Notes: a model not told the origin generated them from the letters alone. Shown: positions 44,370 to 55,517, counted from the stretch's first letter. The stretch is DNA of 64,000 nt from Streptococcus suis (GCF_002960445.1 NZ_POJD01000110.1:1-64000); one strand, 5' to 3'. Program-made: numbers and translations.

Positions 44370-44686
44370 TTTTTCCAACAAATCTTGAAGAAGTGGCTGC
44401 CTTGATTGAAGATGGCAAGCCAACTGTTTTTCTATTTGTGACGACTTGGTGTGGAGATTGCCACTATATCAAACCGCATTTGCCAGCTATCGAAGAGGCT
44501 TTTCCGGATTTCCGTTTTGTGCAATTGGATCGGGATGACTTTATGCCTTTAGCACAGGAATGGGCTATTTTAGGTATTCCAAGTCTGGTTGTTTTGGAAA
44601 ATGGGAAGGAAATCGGTCGCTTTGTCGATAAGAATCGCAAGACCAAGGAAGAAATCATGAACTTCTTATCTGGACTGGGTAGATAA
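44366..44686 (+). CDS. Thioredoxin-family protein
   Basis: A 106-residue thioredoxin fold. The active site is WCGDC near residues 29-33 (CxxC with Gly-Asp instead of Gly-Pro), and the cis-proline is in GIPSLVV. It has no signal peptide of its own, so it is a cytoplasmic thiol redox protein, unlike the standard TrxA in its active-site pair. Translationally coupled to the preceding small protein. Confidence 0.88.
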   Translation: MIFPTNLEEVAALIEDGKPTVFLFVTTWCGDCHYIKPHLPAIEEAFPDFRFVQLDRDDFMPLAQEWAILGIPSLVVLENGKEIGRFVDKNRKTKEEIMNFLSGLGR

Positions 44687-44730
44687 ATTAGCAGAGAAGC
44701 TCTGCCATTTCCCAAAAGAAAGGAAAAAAC

Positions 44731-45687
44731 ATGAAGAAATCACTAGGAAAAATCCTTTTAGCACCTGTGGTGCTGGGATTGAGTTTAAGTTTGGCACCGC
44801 TGGTTCAAGCGGAAATCCAGACGGATGTCATCAATGAAAAATGGGGCAAGCCAACACTGGTCTACGGTGGCGGTTTGTCAGATGCGCAGGCGACAGAGGT
44901 TAACAATCTATTTGGTATTTCGGATGTCAATAATGTTAGTCGTCAGGTGGTTGTTGGCACGGATATGGACCAATATTTAGGTACATCTGGAGCGGACACA
45001 GCCTCCCTCTATTCGTCTGTCTTGGTGCAAAAGCAGGACGCTGGCAAAGGGGTTGTGGTAGATATTAAGACGCCACAGAACATCACCTTGATTACCGAAA
45101 CGCAGTATGCCAATGCGGCCATTACTGCTGGTGCGACAGACGTCTTGATTGACGTTGCGGCACCCATTCAGGTGACGGGAGAGTCCGCTCTGACAGGTGT
45201 TTACAAGGCTCTTGCGGCCAATGGTGAGACAGTTGATACAGCCCGAACTGAAGTAGCTCAACAAGAATTAACAACTGTTAATGAAGTAGCGACAGCCCAT
45301 GCTGGCGATGAACAATTTGACAGCTCTGCTTTGGATAAGGCAGTAGCAGAAATCAAGACAGCTCTTGCGGATTACAAGCAATCCAATGGTCAGGTGGCTT
45401 CTGAGGCTGACATCAACACCATCATCAATGATGTTTTGGCCCAAAACGGTTTGGGAAATGTCATCACAGCAGATGAGATTTCCAAACTAGTCACTTTTGC
45501 TAAAGCTTATCAGGAAACCTCTGCTATTGATTCGGCGGAAGTGGCTGCCCAACTCAACCAGTTCAAGCAAGAGGCGGAGCAACAAATTTCAGAAGCCTAT
45601 AAGAATTTACAAGATTCAGGGATTTTAGAAAAGATCGGAGCCTTTTTTGAAAATCTATGGAAGGGCCTGACCGGTCTATTTGCATAA
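44731..45687 (+). CDS. DUF1002 family secreted protein
   Basis: 318 residues. Signal peptide 1-27 (cut after LVQA), then a DUF1002-type region, and an amphipathic C-terminal helix (FFENLWKGLTGLF). Function is not known for the family. AAAGGAAAA precedes the ATG, 44 bases after the thioredoxin gene, and the YtpR-like gene follows after 18 bases, so the four genes from 44085 probably form one transcript. Confidence 0.82.
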   Translation: MKKSLGKILLAPVVLGLSLSLAPLVQAEIQTDVINEKWGKPTLVYGGGLSDAQATEVNNLFGISDVNNVSRQVVVGTDMDQYLGTSGADTASLYSSVLVQKQDAGKGVVVDIKTPQNITLITETQYANAAITAGATDVLIDVAAPIQVTGESALTGVYKALAANGETVDTARTEVAQQELTTVNEVATAHAGDEQFDSSALDKAVAEIKTALADYKQSNGQVASEADINTIINDVLAQNGLGNVITADEISKLVTFAKAYQETSAIDSAEVAAQLNQFKQEAEQQISEAYKNLQDSGILEKIGAFFENLWKGLTGLFA

Positions 45688-45705
45688 AGGAGAAATGAAA
45701 AAGAA

Positions 45706-46329
45706 ATGATTTTTACATATAACAAAGAACAGGTCGGCGATGTTCTAATGGTGATTGTTGCGGAGGACAAGGGACAGGCTGTCCAGTTTGAGCGCAAAGG
45801 TCAAGTGGCGCGTGTCTTCTTAGCAGAAACGGGTCAAACAGTCGCTTGGAATATCTTTGAAGCATCAAGTTTGGTTGAGCTTGCTGGAAATGGTCAGGTT
45901 TTCATGACAGACGAGCAAGTTGCGACCTTGAATGCTGCATTAGCAAAAGAGGGTTTTACTGAAAGCTTGGTCAACGATAATGCTCCTAAGTTTGTTGTCG
46001 GTCAGATTGTGGAACTGGTTCCGCATCCAGACAGTGACCACCTCAATATCTGCCAGGTCAATGTTGGCGACAAAACCGTTCAAATCGTAGCAGGTGCACC
46101 AAATGCTGCCCAAGGCTTGAAAACCATTGTGGCTCTTCCAGGGGCAATGATGCCGAGCGGTAGCCTGATTTTCCCAGGGAAATTGCGCGGTGAAGATAGC
46201 TTTGGTATGATGTGCAGTCCACGTGAATTGGCTCTGCCAAACGCACCACAAGTCCGTGGCATTATCGAATTGGACGATAACGCAGTAGTCGGAGAAGCAC
46301 TTGATCCAGTAAAACACTGGAAGGGATAG
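45706..46329 (+). CDS. ytpR: YtpR-like tRNA-binding domain protein
   Basis: 207 residues. The C-terminal half (about 95-200) is an EMAP/tRNA-binding OB fold like that of PheT (VGQIVELVPHPDSDHLNICQ, then IVAGAPN and PGAMMPSG). The N-terminal half is a small DUF4479-type domain. Its cellular role is unclear. Conserved in Firmicutes in this chromosomal setting. Ends at a bidirectional terminator. Confidence 0.87.
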   Translation: MIFTYNKEQVGDVLMVIVAEDKGQAVQFERKGQVARVFLAETGQTVAWNIFEASSLVELAGNGQVFMTDEQVATLNAALAKEGFTESLVNDNAPKFVVGQIVELVPHPDSDHLNICQVNVGDKTVQIVAGAPNAAQGLKTIVALPGAMMPSGSLIFPGKLRGEDSFGMMCSPRELALPNAPQVRGIIELDDNAVVGEALDPVKHWKG

Positions 46330-46335
46330 AAAAAG

Positions 46336-46364
46336 AAGAATTGGTCGCTGTGGCCAATTCTTTT
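46336..46364. terminator. Bidirectional terminator ytpR / DUF2785 gene
   Basis: AAGAATTGGTC (46336-46346) pairs with GGCCAATTCTT (46352-46362), T-rich on both strands. Confidence 0.82.
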
Positions 46365-47142
46365 ATGCTGGTTCAATTTTTCCTTCAATAGCCTGTTCGA
46401 TTTCTTCGGTCGATGCTTGATGTGACCTAAGTTGGAAGTAAAGACTAGACAGAAAATGTTGGAGATTGAGCCACCGGAAGTAGTCTACTGGTTCTTGATT
46501 TGGAAAGTCCAGCTTGCTAATCCATTCCGTCAGCTCTTGGCTGGTTACTTTTTCATTCAGTAGTAAATATACAGGAATTTGTGCCAGACGGATTTCCTCG
46601 CCAGCTGAGAAAACTTTACTTTGTCTGGTCAGACAAGTGACAATAGTTTGCCAGACTTCTTTGCTTTTTTCAGCGGGAAATTGATCATGACAGCTTGCGG
46701 CCAGAAGAAAATCTGCTCCGTGGGCAACGGTATGGATCCAACCGAGTTTTTCATCGTAGCCAGACCAGTCATTTTCAATCGCCAAATAATCCAAGGCCTG
46801 CTGGAAGAGTAGCTCACGGTCGTTAGTGCTTAAAAATGCAAAGTACACAGAATCTCGCTCATTATCAACAGATAGCAAAAGACAGTAGAGCAAGCAAGTA
46901 AAACTTCGTTTTAGTGTGGAACTTTCTAGGGAAAGGTGATTGGTTTCTTGAGAGAATTGTAGCAGCGACTGTGCTTGCTCCCTTGTGACCAAGCCCTCCA
47001 AAAAGATGTGGCAAAAACTAGCATAAACCAGTTCGTCGCGTATAGCAGGAACAGGATGACCGATGTTTTCCAGCAACCAAGCCAGTTCGGCATTGGTATA
47101 TGGTTGGGAGGTCTGTATCTTTTCCATCAAAAATTCTTTCAT
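46363..47142 (-). CDS. DUF2785 family protein
   Basis: A 259-residue, mostly helical, acidic soluble protein. The motif GWIHTVAHGADFLLA near residue 136 is typical of DUF2785 proteins, whose role I do not know. The ATG at 47142 follows AAAAGGAGC. It is divergent from ssbB; the ssbB ComX box lies in the 54-base gap. Confidence 0.8.
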   Translation of the reverse strand: MKEFLMEKIQTSQPYTNAELAWLLENIGHPVPAIRDELVYASFCHIFLEGLVTREQAQSLLQFSQETNHLSLESSTLKRSFTCLLYCLLLSVDNERDSVYFAFLSTNDRELLFQQALDYLAIENDWSGYDEKLGWIHTVAHGADFLLAASCHDQFPAEKSKEVWQTIVTCLTRQSKVFSAGEEIRLAQIPVYLLLNEKVTSQELTEWISKLDFPNQEPVDYFRWLNLQHFLSSLYFQLRSHQASTEEIEQAIEGKIEPA

Positions 47143-47168
47143 AATTTTCGCTCCTTTTCTAATCCTTC

Positions 47169-47176
47169 TACGAATA
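47169..47176 (+). promoter_or_regulatory. ComX (SigX) box of ssbB
   Basis: A perfect com-box TACGAATA, 21 bases before the ssbB start. It marks ssbB as a late competence gene. Confidence 0.9.
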
Positions 47177-47196
47177 AATAAGTAGGAGGATATAAA

Positions 47197-47592
47197 ATGT
47201 ATAATAAAGTTATTCTAATCGGTCGCTTGACGGCCCAACCTGAACTCACTCAAACACCAACTGGCAAAAATTTGACTCGTGTAACAGTCGCAGTCAATCG
47301 CCGATTTAAGACTGAAAATGGTGAGCGTGAAGCAGATTTTCTTAATGTTATTTTCTGGGGCAAACTGGCGGAAACACTTGTCTCCTATGGCAGCAAGGGC
47401 AGTCTGATTTCTATTGACGGTGAGTTGCGAACGCGAAAATACGAAAAAGACGGCAGCAACCACTATGTGACTGAAGTCTTAGGACAATCCTTCCAGCTGC
47501 TCGAAAGTCGGGCCCAACGTGCCATGCGTGAAAATAACACAGGCGATGACCTAGCTGACTTGGTTTTGGAAGAGGAGGAATTACCGTTTTAA
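47197..47592 (+). CDS. ssbB: SsbB, competence-induced single-strand DNA-binding protein
   Basis: 131 residues: an OB-fold SSB domain (to about residue 105) and a short tail ending in EEELPF, shorter than housekeeping SsbA. In transformation SsbB protects incoming single strands. The ComX box upstream decides for the competence paralogue rather than SsbA. RBS AGGAGG. Transcribed alone. Confidence 0.93.
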   Translation: MYNKVILIGRLTAQPELTQTPTGKNLTRVTVAVNRRFKTENGEREADFLNVIFWGKLAETLVSYGSKGSLISIDGELRTRKYEKDGSNHYVTEVLGQSFQLLESRAQRAMRENNTGDDLADLVLEEEELPF

Positions 47593-47676
47593 AGCAATAT
47601 CGGTCCTAAGACCGATGAAGAGAGTTGGAAAATGGTCTATACTATAATCAATCCTAAATATTTTTCATATCTCCTT

Positions 47677-47707
47677 AAAAACGCTGACGAAAGTTGGCGT
47701 TTTTTGC
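47677..47707. terminator. Terminator between ssbB and the small membrane protein
   Basis: AAAAACGCTGAC (47677-47688) and GTTGGCGTTTTT (47693-47704) pair around a GAAA loop, T-rich on both strands. A second, tail-less hairpin ATCGGTC/GACCGAT lies at 47599-47616. Confidence 0.8.
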
Positions 47708-47710
47708 TAC

Positions 47711-47956
47711 TTATTTTCTATATTTCCACCATTCTACTAGTATAACAATCAGTGACAATAGGATGACCACATAAAAGAAAAAGATGATGTAATGAGGGTG
47801 GGAAAAGAGAAGTAACCAGCCAAGCCAGAGTAGATAGGCGAACATTATTTTGCCCCAAAAACCTAATTTACGCTTTAAAAACCATTCGGCAAAACTTTCG
47901 TGAACGGAAAATCGGCTTTCAAGGTAATCAATTTTTAAATCTCTAAAAAATTTCAT
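47711..47956 (-). CDS. Small membrane protein, unknown
   Basis: 81 residues with two hydrophobic helices (about 36-53 and 56-75) and a basic N-terminal amphipathic part. On the minus strand AAGGGGG precedes the ATG, and TATACT lies upstream at about 47989-47984, so it looks like a real gene. No family recognised. Confidence 0.65.
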   Translation of the reverse strand: MKFFRDLKIDYLESRFSVHESFAEWFLKRKLGFWGKIMFAYLLWLGWLLLFSHPHYIIFFFYVVILLSLIVILVEWWKYRK

Positions 47957-48066
47957 AAATCCCCCTTAACTTTTTAATAATAGTATAGCATAGTTTGGCT
48001 ATAATTGAGTAGGTTCGTTTTTCTCAGACTTGGGACGGATTTTAGGAAAATTAAAATAGAATTCTC

Positions 48067-48133
48067 TTGACTATTTTTGACCAAGTGATACAATAGGAAA
48101 TGTGAGTTAGCACTCAGGTGTATAGAGTGCTAA
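48067..48133 (+). promoter_or_regulatory. groESL promoter and CIRCE operator
   Basis: TTGACT (48067-48072), 16-base spacer, extended -10 TGATACAAT (48086-48094). Then a perfect CIRCE element TTAGCACTC-N9-GAGTGCTAA (48107-48133), the operator of the heat-shock repressor HrcA. Confidence 0.92.
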
Positions 48134-48153
48134 AAAGACCAGGAGGTAATACC

Positions 48154-48435
48154 ATGTTGAAACCATTGGGCGATCGTATCGTCGTGAAAATTGAAGAAAA
48201 AGAACAAACAGTTGGTGGATTTGTCCTTGCGGGTGCAAGCCAAGAAAAAACCAAGGAAGCAAGTGTCCTAGCGATTGGACAAGGGATTCGTACCTTGAAT
48301 GGTGACTTGGTTGCCCCAGCAGTGGCGGTTGGTGATACTGTTTTGATTGATGCTCACGCAGGATTGGAAGTGAAAGATGGAGATCAAACCGTCCACATCA
48401 TTCGTGAAGCTGATATTTTAGCAATCATTGAATAA
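48154..48435 (+). CDS. groES: Co-chaperonin GroES
   Basis: A 93-residue GroES, the lid of the GroEL chamber. [15 protein letters not shown] start and mobile loop [17 protein letters not shown] 48154 behind AGGAGG is chosen because the longer frame begins inside the CIRCE element. Controlled by HrcA through CIRCE. Confidence 0.95.
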   Translation: MLKPLGDRIVVKIEEKEQTVGGFVLAGASQEKTKEASVLAIGQGIRTLNGDLVAPAVAVGDTVLIDAHAGLEVKDGDQTVHIIREADILAIIE

Positions 48436-48505
48436 GAAACTAATAGAAAAGGATTTGAACCCGCTTGTGAAATTGTAAGAAATGTGAAATAGGATTTTTT
48501 ATTGA

Positions 48506-50149
<1,644 letters not shown>

Positions 50150-50163
50150 AAATGAGTGAAATG

Positions 50164-50190
50164 ACACAGCTGCTTGGCTGTGTTTTTTCT
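50164..50190 (+). terminator. Terminator of groESL
   Basis: ACACAGC (50164-50170) pairs with GCTGTGT (50177-50183), followed by six T. Confidence 0.85.
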
Positions 50191-50212
50191 TGGAAATTTC
50201 AAACATATCTAT

Positions 50213-50379
50213 TTGACAAGGTCTTCTAGCTGTGGTATTATATTAGACGGTACTTTTTACTTTTGGTCTCTCAAGAGTGTACAGGGACGTGCTGACAATT
50301 GTTGCAAAAGTACACACAGATAGGGGTTGTCACCAATGCCTTATCACCAAAAATAAAAAATATATACAGGAGAATGTAG
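50213..50379 (+). promoter_or_regulatory. rpsL promoter and structured leader
   Basis: Perfect TTGACA (50213-50218), 17-base spacer, TATTAT (50236-50241). The 130-base leader holds short pairings such as GTGTAC (50276-50281) with GTACAC (50310-50315), and GGTTGTCACC. Such leaders often bind a ribosomal protein for feedback; I cannot assign one. Confidence 0.7.
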
Positions 50380-50793
50380 ATGCCTACAATTAACCAGTTG
50401 GTACGTAAACCACGTAAGTCTAAAGTAGAAAAATCTAAATCACCAGCTTTGAACGTTGGTTACAACAGCCGTAAAAAAGTTCAAACAAATGTTTCATCAC
50501 CACAAAAACGCGGTGTTGCAACTCGTGTCGGAACAATGACACCTAAAAAACCTAACTCAGCCCTTCGTAAATTCGCTCGTGTACGTTTGAGCAACCTTAT
50601 CGAAGTTACTGCTTACATCCCAGGTATCGGCCACAACTTGCAAGAGCACAGCGTTGTTCTCCTTCGTGGTGGACGTGTAAAAGACCTTCCAGGGGTACGT
50701 TACCATATCGTTCGTGGTGCGCTTGATACTGCAGGTGTTAACGATCGTAAGCAAGGCCGTTCTAAATACGGTACTAAACGTCCAAAAGGCTAA
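50380..50793 (+). CDS. rpsL: Ribosomal protein S12
   Basis: 137 residues, small-subunit protein at the decoding centre. The regions [10 protein letters not shown] and [13 protein letters not shown] carry the wild-type lysines linked to streptomycin sensitivity. Strong optimal-codon bias. First gene of the str operon. Confidence 0.97.
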   Translation: MPTINQLVRKPRKSKVEKSKSPALNVGYNSRKKVQTNVSSPQKRGVATRVGTMTPKKPNSALRKFARVRLSNLIEVTAYIPGIGHNLQEHSVVLLRGGRVKDLPGVRYHIVRGALDTAGVNDRKQGRSKYGTKRPKG

Positions 50794-50809
50794 GAAAGGG
50801 GAAATATAA

Positions 50810-51280
50810 ATGAGTCGTAAAAATCAAGCGCCTAAGCGCGAAGTATTGCCAGATCCATTGTATAACTCAAAATTGGTAACTCGTTTGATCAACCGTGTTA
50901 TGTTGGACGGTAAACGTGGTACTGCTGCATCAATCGTTTACGGTGCCTTTGATCAAATCAAAGAAGCAACTGGTAATGATGCACTTGAAGTATTTGAAAC
51001 AGCAATGGAAAACATCATGCCTGTACTTGAAGTACGTGCACGTCGTGTCGGTGGTTCTAACTACCAAGTCCCAGTTGAAGTTCGTCCAGAGCGTCGTACA
51101 ACACTAGGTCTTCGTTGGTTGGTAACAATCGCTCGTAACCGTGGTGAGCACACTATGGTTGACCGTCTTGCGAAAGAAATCATGGATGCAGCAAACAACA
51201 CTGGTGCAGCTGTTAAGAAACGTGAAGACACCCACAAAATGGCAGAAGCAAACCGCGCATTCGCACACTTCCGCTGGTAA
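50810..51280 (+). CDS. rpsG: Ribosomal protein S7
   Basis: 156 residues, 16S rRNA 3' domain assembly protein. Family sequence includes [27 protein letters not shown] precedes the ATG 17 bases after rpsL. fusA follows only after a 490-base gap filled by repeats. Confidence 0.97.
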   Translation: MSRKNQAPKREVLPDPLYNSKLVTRLINRVMLDGKRGTAASIVYGAFDQIKEATGNDALEVFETAMENIMPVLEVRARRVGGSNYQVPVEVRPERRTTLGLRWLVTIARNRGEHTMVDRLAKEIMDAANNTGAAVKKREDTHKMAEANRAFAHFRW

Positions 51281-51285
51281 GATTA

Positions 51286-51580
51286 AGATACGAGGGCGTC
51301 AAGCAACTCCTAGACAAAATAGGGAAGCGAAGCAGATTGCTGTGCAATCAATGAGGTTCATCTTTTTGTCAGTGAGTTGTAGCCCAAGTTCAATTAGGAT
51401 GTGAGGACGTTAAGAAAATTCAAGGAAAAATAGGAAATCAGACGATGGACCTTAAGGTCCAAGGAAGATTTATACCTAAAGGTAGCCACACTTGTAATTG
51501 GCTAAAGCCAAAACAATTGCGTCTCTTTTTTCCAGAATTTTTAGTCCGAACTCAACTAATCAGGATGTGAGGACGTTAAG
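51286..51580 (+). repeat. Intergenic hairpin-ended repeat, locus B (two units and a partial)
   Basis: Unit 1 is at 51286-51396 (AGATACGAGGGCGTCAAGCA to TTGTAGCCCAAGTTCAATTA). Unit 2 is at 51397-51559 (GGATGTGAGGACGTTAAG to CCGAACTCAACTAA). A third start is at 51563-51580, repeating GGATGTGAGGACGTTAAG. Unit 1 matches, in inverted orientation, the unit at 10426-10536 in both ends and the centre. The ends CAACTC and GAGTTG are inverted. Confidence 0.75.
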
Positions 51581-51686
51581 TCAGTTCTACATAAATCAAT
51601 TGAGATTATGGTATAAACTTCTCGTTCAATCATCACAAACCGGATCGAGGCTTGCCTCATCCACTTCACACCATTAGTAAGAAATC

Positions 51687-51719
51687 AAGCGGGTGGGACT
51701 TGCCCACTCGCTTTTCTTA
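51687..51719 (+). terminator. Terminator upstream of fusA
   Basis: AAGCGGGTGGG (51687-51697) pairs with CCCACTCGCTT (51703-51713), with one G-U, followed by TTC. It ends the rpsL-rpsG transcript before the fusA promoter. Confidence 0.8.
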
Positions 51720-51724
51720 AAATA

Positions 51725-51733
51725 TGGTATAAT
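51725..51733 (+). promoter_or_regulatory. fusA promoter (-10)
   Basis: Extended -10 TGGTATAAT. No good -35 is visible because the preceding bases belong to the terminator hairpin. Confidence 0.6.
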
Positions 51734-51770
51734 CAGAATAGAAATCTAAAAATATAGGAGAACAAACCTC

Positions 51771-53852
51771 ATGGCACGCGAATTTTCATTAGAAAAAACT
51801 CGTAATATCGGTATCATGGCGCACGTTGACGCGGGTAAAACAACGACAACTGAGCGTATTCTTTACTACACTGGTAAAATCCACAAAATCGGTGAAACTC
51901 ACGAAGGTGCATCACAAATGGACTGGATGGAGCAAGAGCAAGAGCGTGGTATCACAATCACATCTGCTGCGACAACAGCTCAATGGAACAACCACCGTGT
52001 AAACATCATCGACACACCAGGACACGTGGACTTCACAATCGAAGTACAACGTTCACTTCGCGTTCTTGATGGTGCGGTTACCGTTCTTGACTCACAATCA
52101 GGTGTTGAGCCACAAACTGAAACAGTATGGCGTCAAGCAACTGAATACGGAGTTCCACGTATCGTATTTGCTAACAAAATGGATAAAATCGGTGCGGACT
52201 TCCTTTACTCAGTAAGCACACTTCACGATCGTCTTCAAGCAAATGCACACCCAATTCAATTGCCAATCGGTTCTGAAGATGAGTTCCGTGGTATCATCGA
52301 CTTGATCAAGATGAAGGCTGAAATCTATACGAACGACCTTGGTACAGATATTCTTGAAGAAGATATCCCAGCTGAATACCTTGAGCAAGCTCAAGAATAT
52401 CGTGAAAAATTGGTTGAAGCAGTTGCTGAAACTGATGAAGAATTGATGATGAAATACCTTGAAGGTGAAGAAATCACTAACGAAGAATTGAAAGCTGGTA
52501 TCCGTAAAGCGACTATCAACGTTGAATTCTTCCCAGTATTGTGTGGTTCAGCCTTCAAAAACAAAGGTGTTCAATTGATGCTTGATGCGGTTATTGACTA
52601 CCTTCCAAGCCCAGTTGACATTCCTGCTATCAAAGGTATCAACCCAGATACAGATGCTGAAGAAGAGCGTCATGCTTCTGACGAAGAGCCATTTGCAGCT
52701 CTTGCCTTCAAGATCATGACTGACCCATTCGTAGGTCGTTTGACATTCTTCCGTGTCTACTCAGGTGTCCTTAACAGCGGTTCATACGTAATGAACACTT
52801 CTAAAGGTAAACGTGAGCGTATCGGACGTATCCTTCAAATGCACGCAAACAGCCGTCAAGAAATTGAAACTGTATATGCTGGTGACATCGCCGCTGCGGT
52901 TGGTTTGAAAGATACTACAACTGGTGACTCATTGACAGATGAAAAAGCAAAAGTAATCCTTGAGTCAATCCACGTTCCAGAACCAGTTATCCAATTGATG
53001 GTTGAGCCTAAGTCTAAAGCTGACCAAGACAAGATGGGTATCGCCCTTTCTAAATTGGCTGAAGAAGATCCAACATTCCGCGTTGAAACAAACGTTGAAA
53101 CTGGTGAAACAGTTATCTCTGGTATGGGTGAGTTGCACTTGGATGTCCTTGTTGACCGTATGCGTCGTGAATTCAAGGTTGAAGCAAACGTAGGTGCTCC
53201 TCAAGTATCATACCGTGAAACATTCCGTGCTTCTACTCAAGCTCGTGGTTTCTTCAAACGCCAGTCTGGTGGTAAAGGTCAATTCGGTGACGTTTGGATT
53301 GAATTTACACCAAACGAAGAAGGTAAAGGTTTCGAGTTCGAGAACGCTATCGTCGGTGGTGTGGTTCCACGTGAATTCATCCCTGCGGTTGAAAAAGGTC
53401 TCGTAGAATCTATGGCTAACGGTGTTCTTGCTGGTTACCCAATCGTTGACGTTAAAGCGAAGCTTTACGATGGTTCATACCACGATGTCGACTCATCTGA
53501 AACAGCCTTCAAAGTGGCAGCATCTCTTGCTCTTAAAGAAGCAGCTAAATCAGCTCAACCAACTATCCTTGAGCCAATGATGCTTGTAACCATCACTGCA
53601 CCAGAAGATAACCTTGGTGACGTAATGGGTCACGTTACTGCACGTCGTGGTCGTGTTGACGGTATGGAAGCTCGTGGTAACACACAAATCGTTCGTGCTT
53701 ATGTGCCACTTGCTGAAATGTTCGGTTACGCAACTGTTCTTCGTTCAGCAACACAAGGTCGCGGTACCTTCATGATGGTATTTGACCACTACGAAGATGT
53801 ACCAAAATCTGTACAAGATGAAATCATCAAGAAAAACGGCGGCAATGCTTAA
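51771..53852 (+). CDS. fusA: Elongation factor G
   Basis: A 693-residue translational GTPase that drives translocation. G1 [16 protein letters not shown]3 DTPGHVDF and G4 NKMDK are intact, followed by domains II-V of normal length. Strong optimal-codon bias. AGGAGAAC precedes the ATG. Own promoter and terminator. Confidence 0.97.
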   Translation: MAREFSLEKTRNIGIMAHVDAGKTTTTERILYYTGKIHKIGETHEGASQMDWMEQEQERGITITSAATTAQWNNHRVNIIDTPGHVDFTIEVQRSLRVLDGAVTVLDSQSGVEPQTETVWRQATEYGVPRIVFANKMDKIGADFLYSVSTLHDRLQANAHPIQLPIGSEDEFRGIIDLIKMKAEIYTNDLGTDILEEDIPAEYLEQAQEYREKLVEAVAETDEELMMKYLEGEEITNEELKAGIRKATINVEFFPVLCGSAFKNKGVQLMLDAVIDYLPSPVDIPAIKGINPDTDAEEERHASDEEPFAALAFKIMTDPFVGRLTFFRVYSGVLNSGSYVMNTSKGKRERIGRILQMHANSRQEIETVYAGDIAAAVGLKDTTTGDSLTDEKAKVILESIHVPEPVIQLMVEPKSKADQDKMGIALSKLAEEDPTFRVETNVETGETVISGMGELHLDVLVDRMRREFKVEANVGAPQVSYRETFRASTQARGFFKRQSGGKGQFGDVWIEFTPNEEGKGFEFENAIVGGVVPREFIPAVEKGLVESMANGVLAGYPIVDVKAKLYDGSYHDVDSSETAFKVAASLALKEAAKSAQPTILEPMMLVTITAPEDNLGDVMGHVTARRGRVDGMEARGNTQIVRAYVPLAEMFGYATVLRSATQGRGTFMMVFDHYEDVPKSVQDEIIKKNGGNA

Positions 53853-53862
53853 TTGATTGCCC

Positions 53863-53890
53863 AAGCCTGCTCGAAAGAGCGGGCTTTTTT
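53863..53890 (+). terminator. Terminator of fusA
   Basis: AAGCCTGCTC (53863-53872) and GAGCGGGCTT (53877-53886) pair around GAAA, followed by T. Confidence 0.88.
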
Positions 53891-53927
53891 CATACCTTCT
53901 ATCTCTCTTTCGTCAAGAACAAAATGA

Positions 53928-53950
53928 AAACCACCAGTTAAACTGGTGGC
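53928..53950. repeat. Palindrome, possible IS200/IS605 relic
   Basis: ACCACCAGTTAAACTGGTGG is a perfect palindrome without a T tract. Such hairpins occur at IS200/IS605 ends, but no transposase is present here. The rest of 53891-54083 holds no credible gene. Confidence 0.35.
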
Positions 53951-54083
53951 TGCCAAGGTGTTGTAGTTCACTAAAAATCACCTCCAACAGTCTAGGGCTG
54001 AACTGTGGCAAGTGGAAGTCGGACAAACCAAGTGGAAAGCAAATAATCAAGTTGACGTTTTCCCGTCCCTATTAGATATAAAA

Positions 54084-55247
54084 TCATTGTTCTTGGATGG
54101 GGAATATTTTAAAATATTGTAATTGTTCTTGATACAGTTTTGTGTATTTGTTGGCTTGTGAAAGGCTGGATAATACTGTTTGTGTACGAGTTGGGTAGTC
54201 GGTGATGATACCATCTACTTCTATGGAGTCTGCTTGTTGCACTCCCTCAGGAGTATTGACAGTCCAAACGTAGAAAGATTTTCCCGATTTGCGAATATAA
54301 TTAAGTAAATCATCAGTGAGTTGATCCAAGGGAACACTATAGCCAGTCAGGTTAGGTAATTCAATTTCCGGAGGTGCGCTCATCAATAAGTAGGTTTCAA
54401 ATTTTGGAGCATACTTTAGAATAGCGTTTATGAAATGAGGGTCAGCAGACTGAAGCTGATGCCCCTCCTCTTCAAAGCTTGCTTGGTATTTCTTCATAAA
54501 ATTGTCTACCATTTGGGAACTATCTTGTGCAGAAGTTTTAAAATCAATTAAGAGTTTCTGATTTTGTGCCCTAGCTTCAGTTAGAATTTGGTCAAAACTT
54601 GCAATTTTGGCAGAGTAGCCAGCCGCATCTGTTATGATGGTTTCTGTTAAGTTTGCCAAAGTAAGATCATGGGGACGATAGTCTATACCAGCCCAATTAA
54701 TCAAAGTTGGGTCATGAAAAGCAACGAATTCTAAATCAGCTGTTTCCCAAAGGTCGATTTCGATGTAGTCTGGTTGGCTCTTACTTGCTAATTGCAGTGC
54801 TTCAACGGTATTTTCAATAGCGTGGTGGTCGTTTAAAGCGCGATGAGAAATAATAAGTGGCGCTTTTGGGGTATGAAAGGAGGCTTCATATCGGGCTAAT
54901 AAGAAGACCGGCACAACTGGAAGGAAGATGAAAAGGAGAGAAGAGGGCTTCCACCAAGTAAATTTTTCGTTAAAGAGTATTTTCCACCAGAACCACAAGG
55001 TAAGTGTGAGCGCAAGGATTAAACTACTGTAAAGAAAAGCGAAAAATAGGCTATAGTTCATTTGCACATGACTGGTAAAAATATTTGAGATGACTGGCTG
55101 GATAGATATGCTGATTGTATTTAATCCATACCATAATCCTAAACTGAATAAAGGAGTGAGAATGCTGAGGATGGCTTTTTGAAATTTAGACCGATGTTTT
55201 CTTTTGGATAAGTGTTTCTGGCGAATTTTTGAGTATTTTGTCGGCAT
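54084..55247 (-). CDS. Membrane glycerophosphodiester phosphodiesterase
   Basis: 387 residues: three N-terminal membrane helices (about 25-45, 68-88, 100-118), then an outward-facing GDPD domain (about 130-365). Catalytic-type motifs are HRALNDHHAIENT (usually HRG...NT), EIDLWET and FHD. The family splits glycerophosphodiesters or glycerol-phosphate polymers. The Gly-to-Ala change after HR is unusual. The start lacks a clear ribosome binding site, so the exact N-terminus is uncertain. Confidence 0.83.
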   Translation of the reverse strand: MPTKYSKIRQKHLSKRKHRSKFQKAILSILTPLFSLGLWYGLNTISISIQPVISNIFTSHVQMNYSLFFAFLYSSLILALTLTLWFWWKILFNEKFTWWKPSSLLFIFLPVVPVFLLARYEASFHTPKAPLIISHRALNDHHAIENTVEALQLASKSQPDYIEIDLWETADLEFVAFHDPTLINWAGIDYRPHDLTLANLTETIITDAAGYSAKIASFDQILTEARAQNQKLLIDFKTSAQDSSQMVDNFMKKYQASFEEEGHQLQSADPHFINAILKYAPKFETYLLMSAPPEIELPNLTGYSVPLDQLTDDLLNYIRKSGKSFYVWTVNTPEGVQQADSIEVDGIITDYPTRTQTVLSSLSQANKYTKLYQEQLQYFKIFPIQEQ

Positions 55248-55377
55248 AGGAGTAATAACTTTCTAAAACATTACTTATGATTGTATCAAATTTTATAGGT
55301 TTTATCCAATTGATCAGTAAGTTTTCAGAAATTCCATGCAGTTCCGACAATATTAACAATGAAACTATATGAAATTC

Positions 55378-55406
55378 TTGCTTTTTTATTGAATAAGTTA
55401 TATAAT
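55378..55406 (+). promoter_or_regulatory. gapA promoter
   Basis: TTGCTT (55378-55383), 17-base spacer, perfect TATAAT (55401-55406), leader of about 105 bases. Otherwise 55248-55517 holds no gene. Confidence 0.8.
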
Positions 55407-55517
55407 AAAAACGTTGAAAAGATGCTTGTAGGCTTACAAGTTAATATTTTCACAAAAGGATTAAAAGGCTTGCCTTTTAAAATAAAGAACTCGATTTTCA
55501 TAAGGAGGAAATCATTC

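Noticed and set aside
53857..54075. A 72-codon frame after fusA
   Set aside because: It begins in the fusA terminator, has no ribosome binding site and reads as low-quality sequence; only a palindrome there is worth noting.
55359..55517. A 53-residue extension of GapA
   Set aside because: It covers the gapA -10 region and leader; the enzyme family starts at [11 protein letters not shown].
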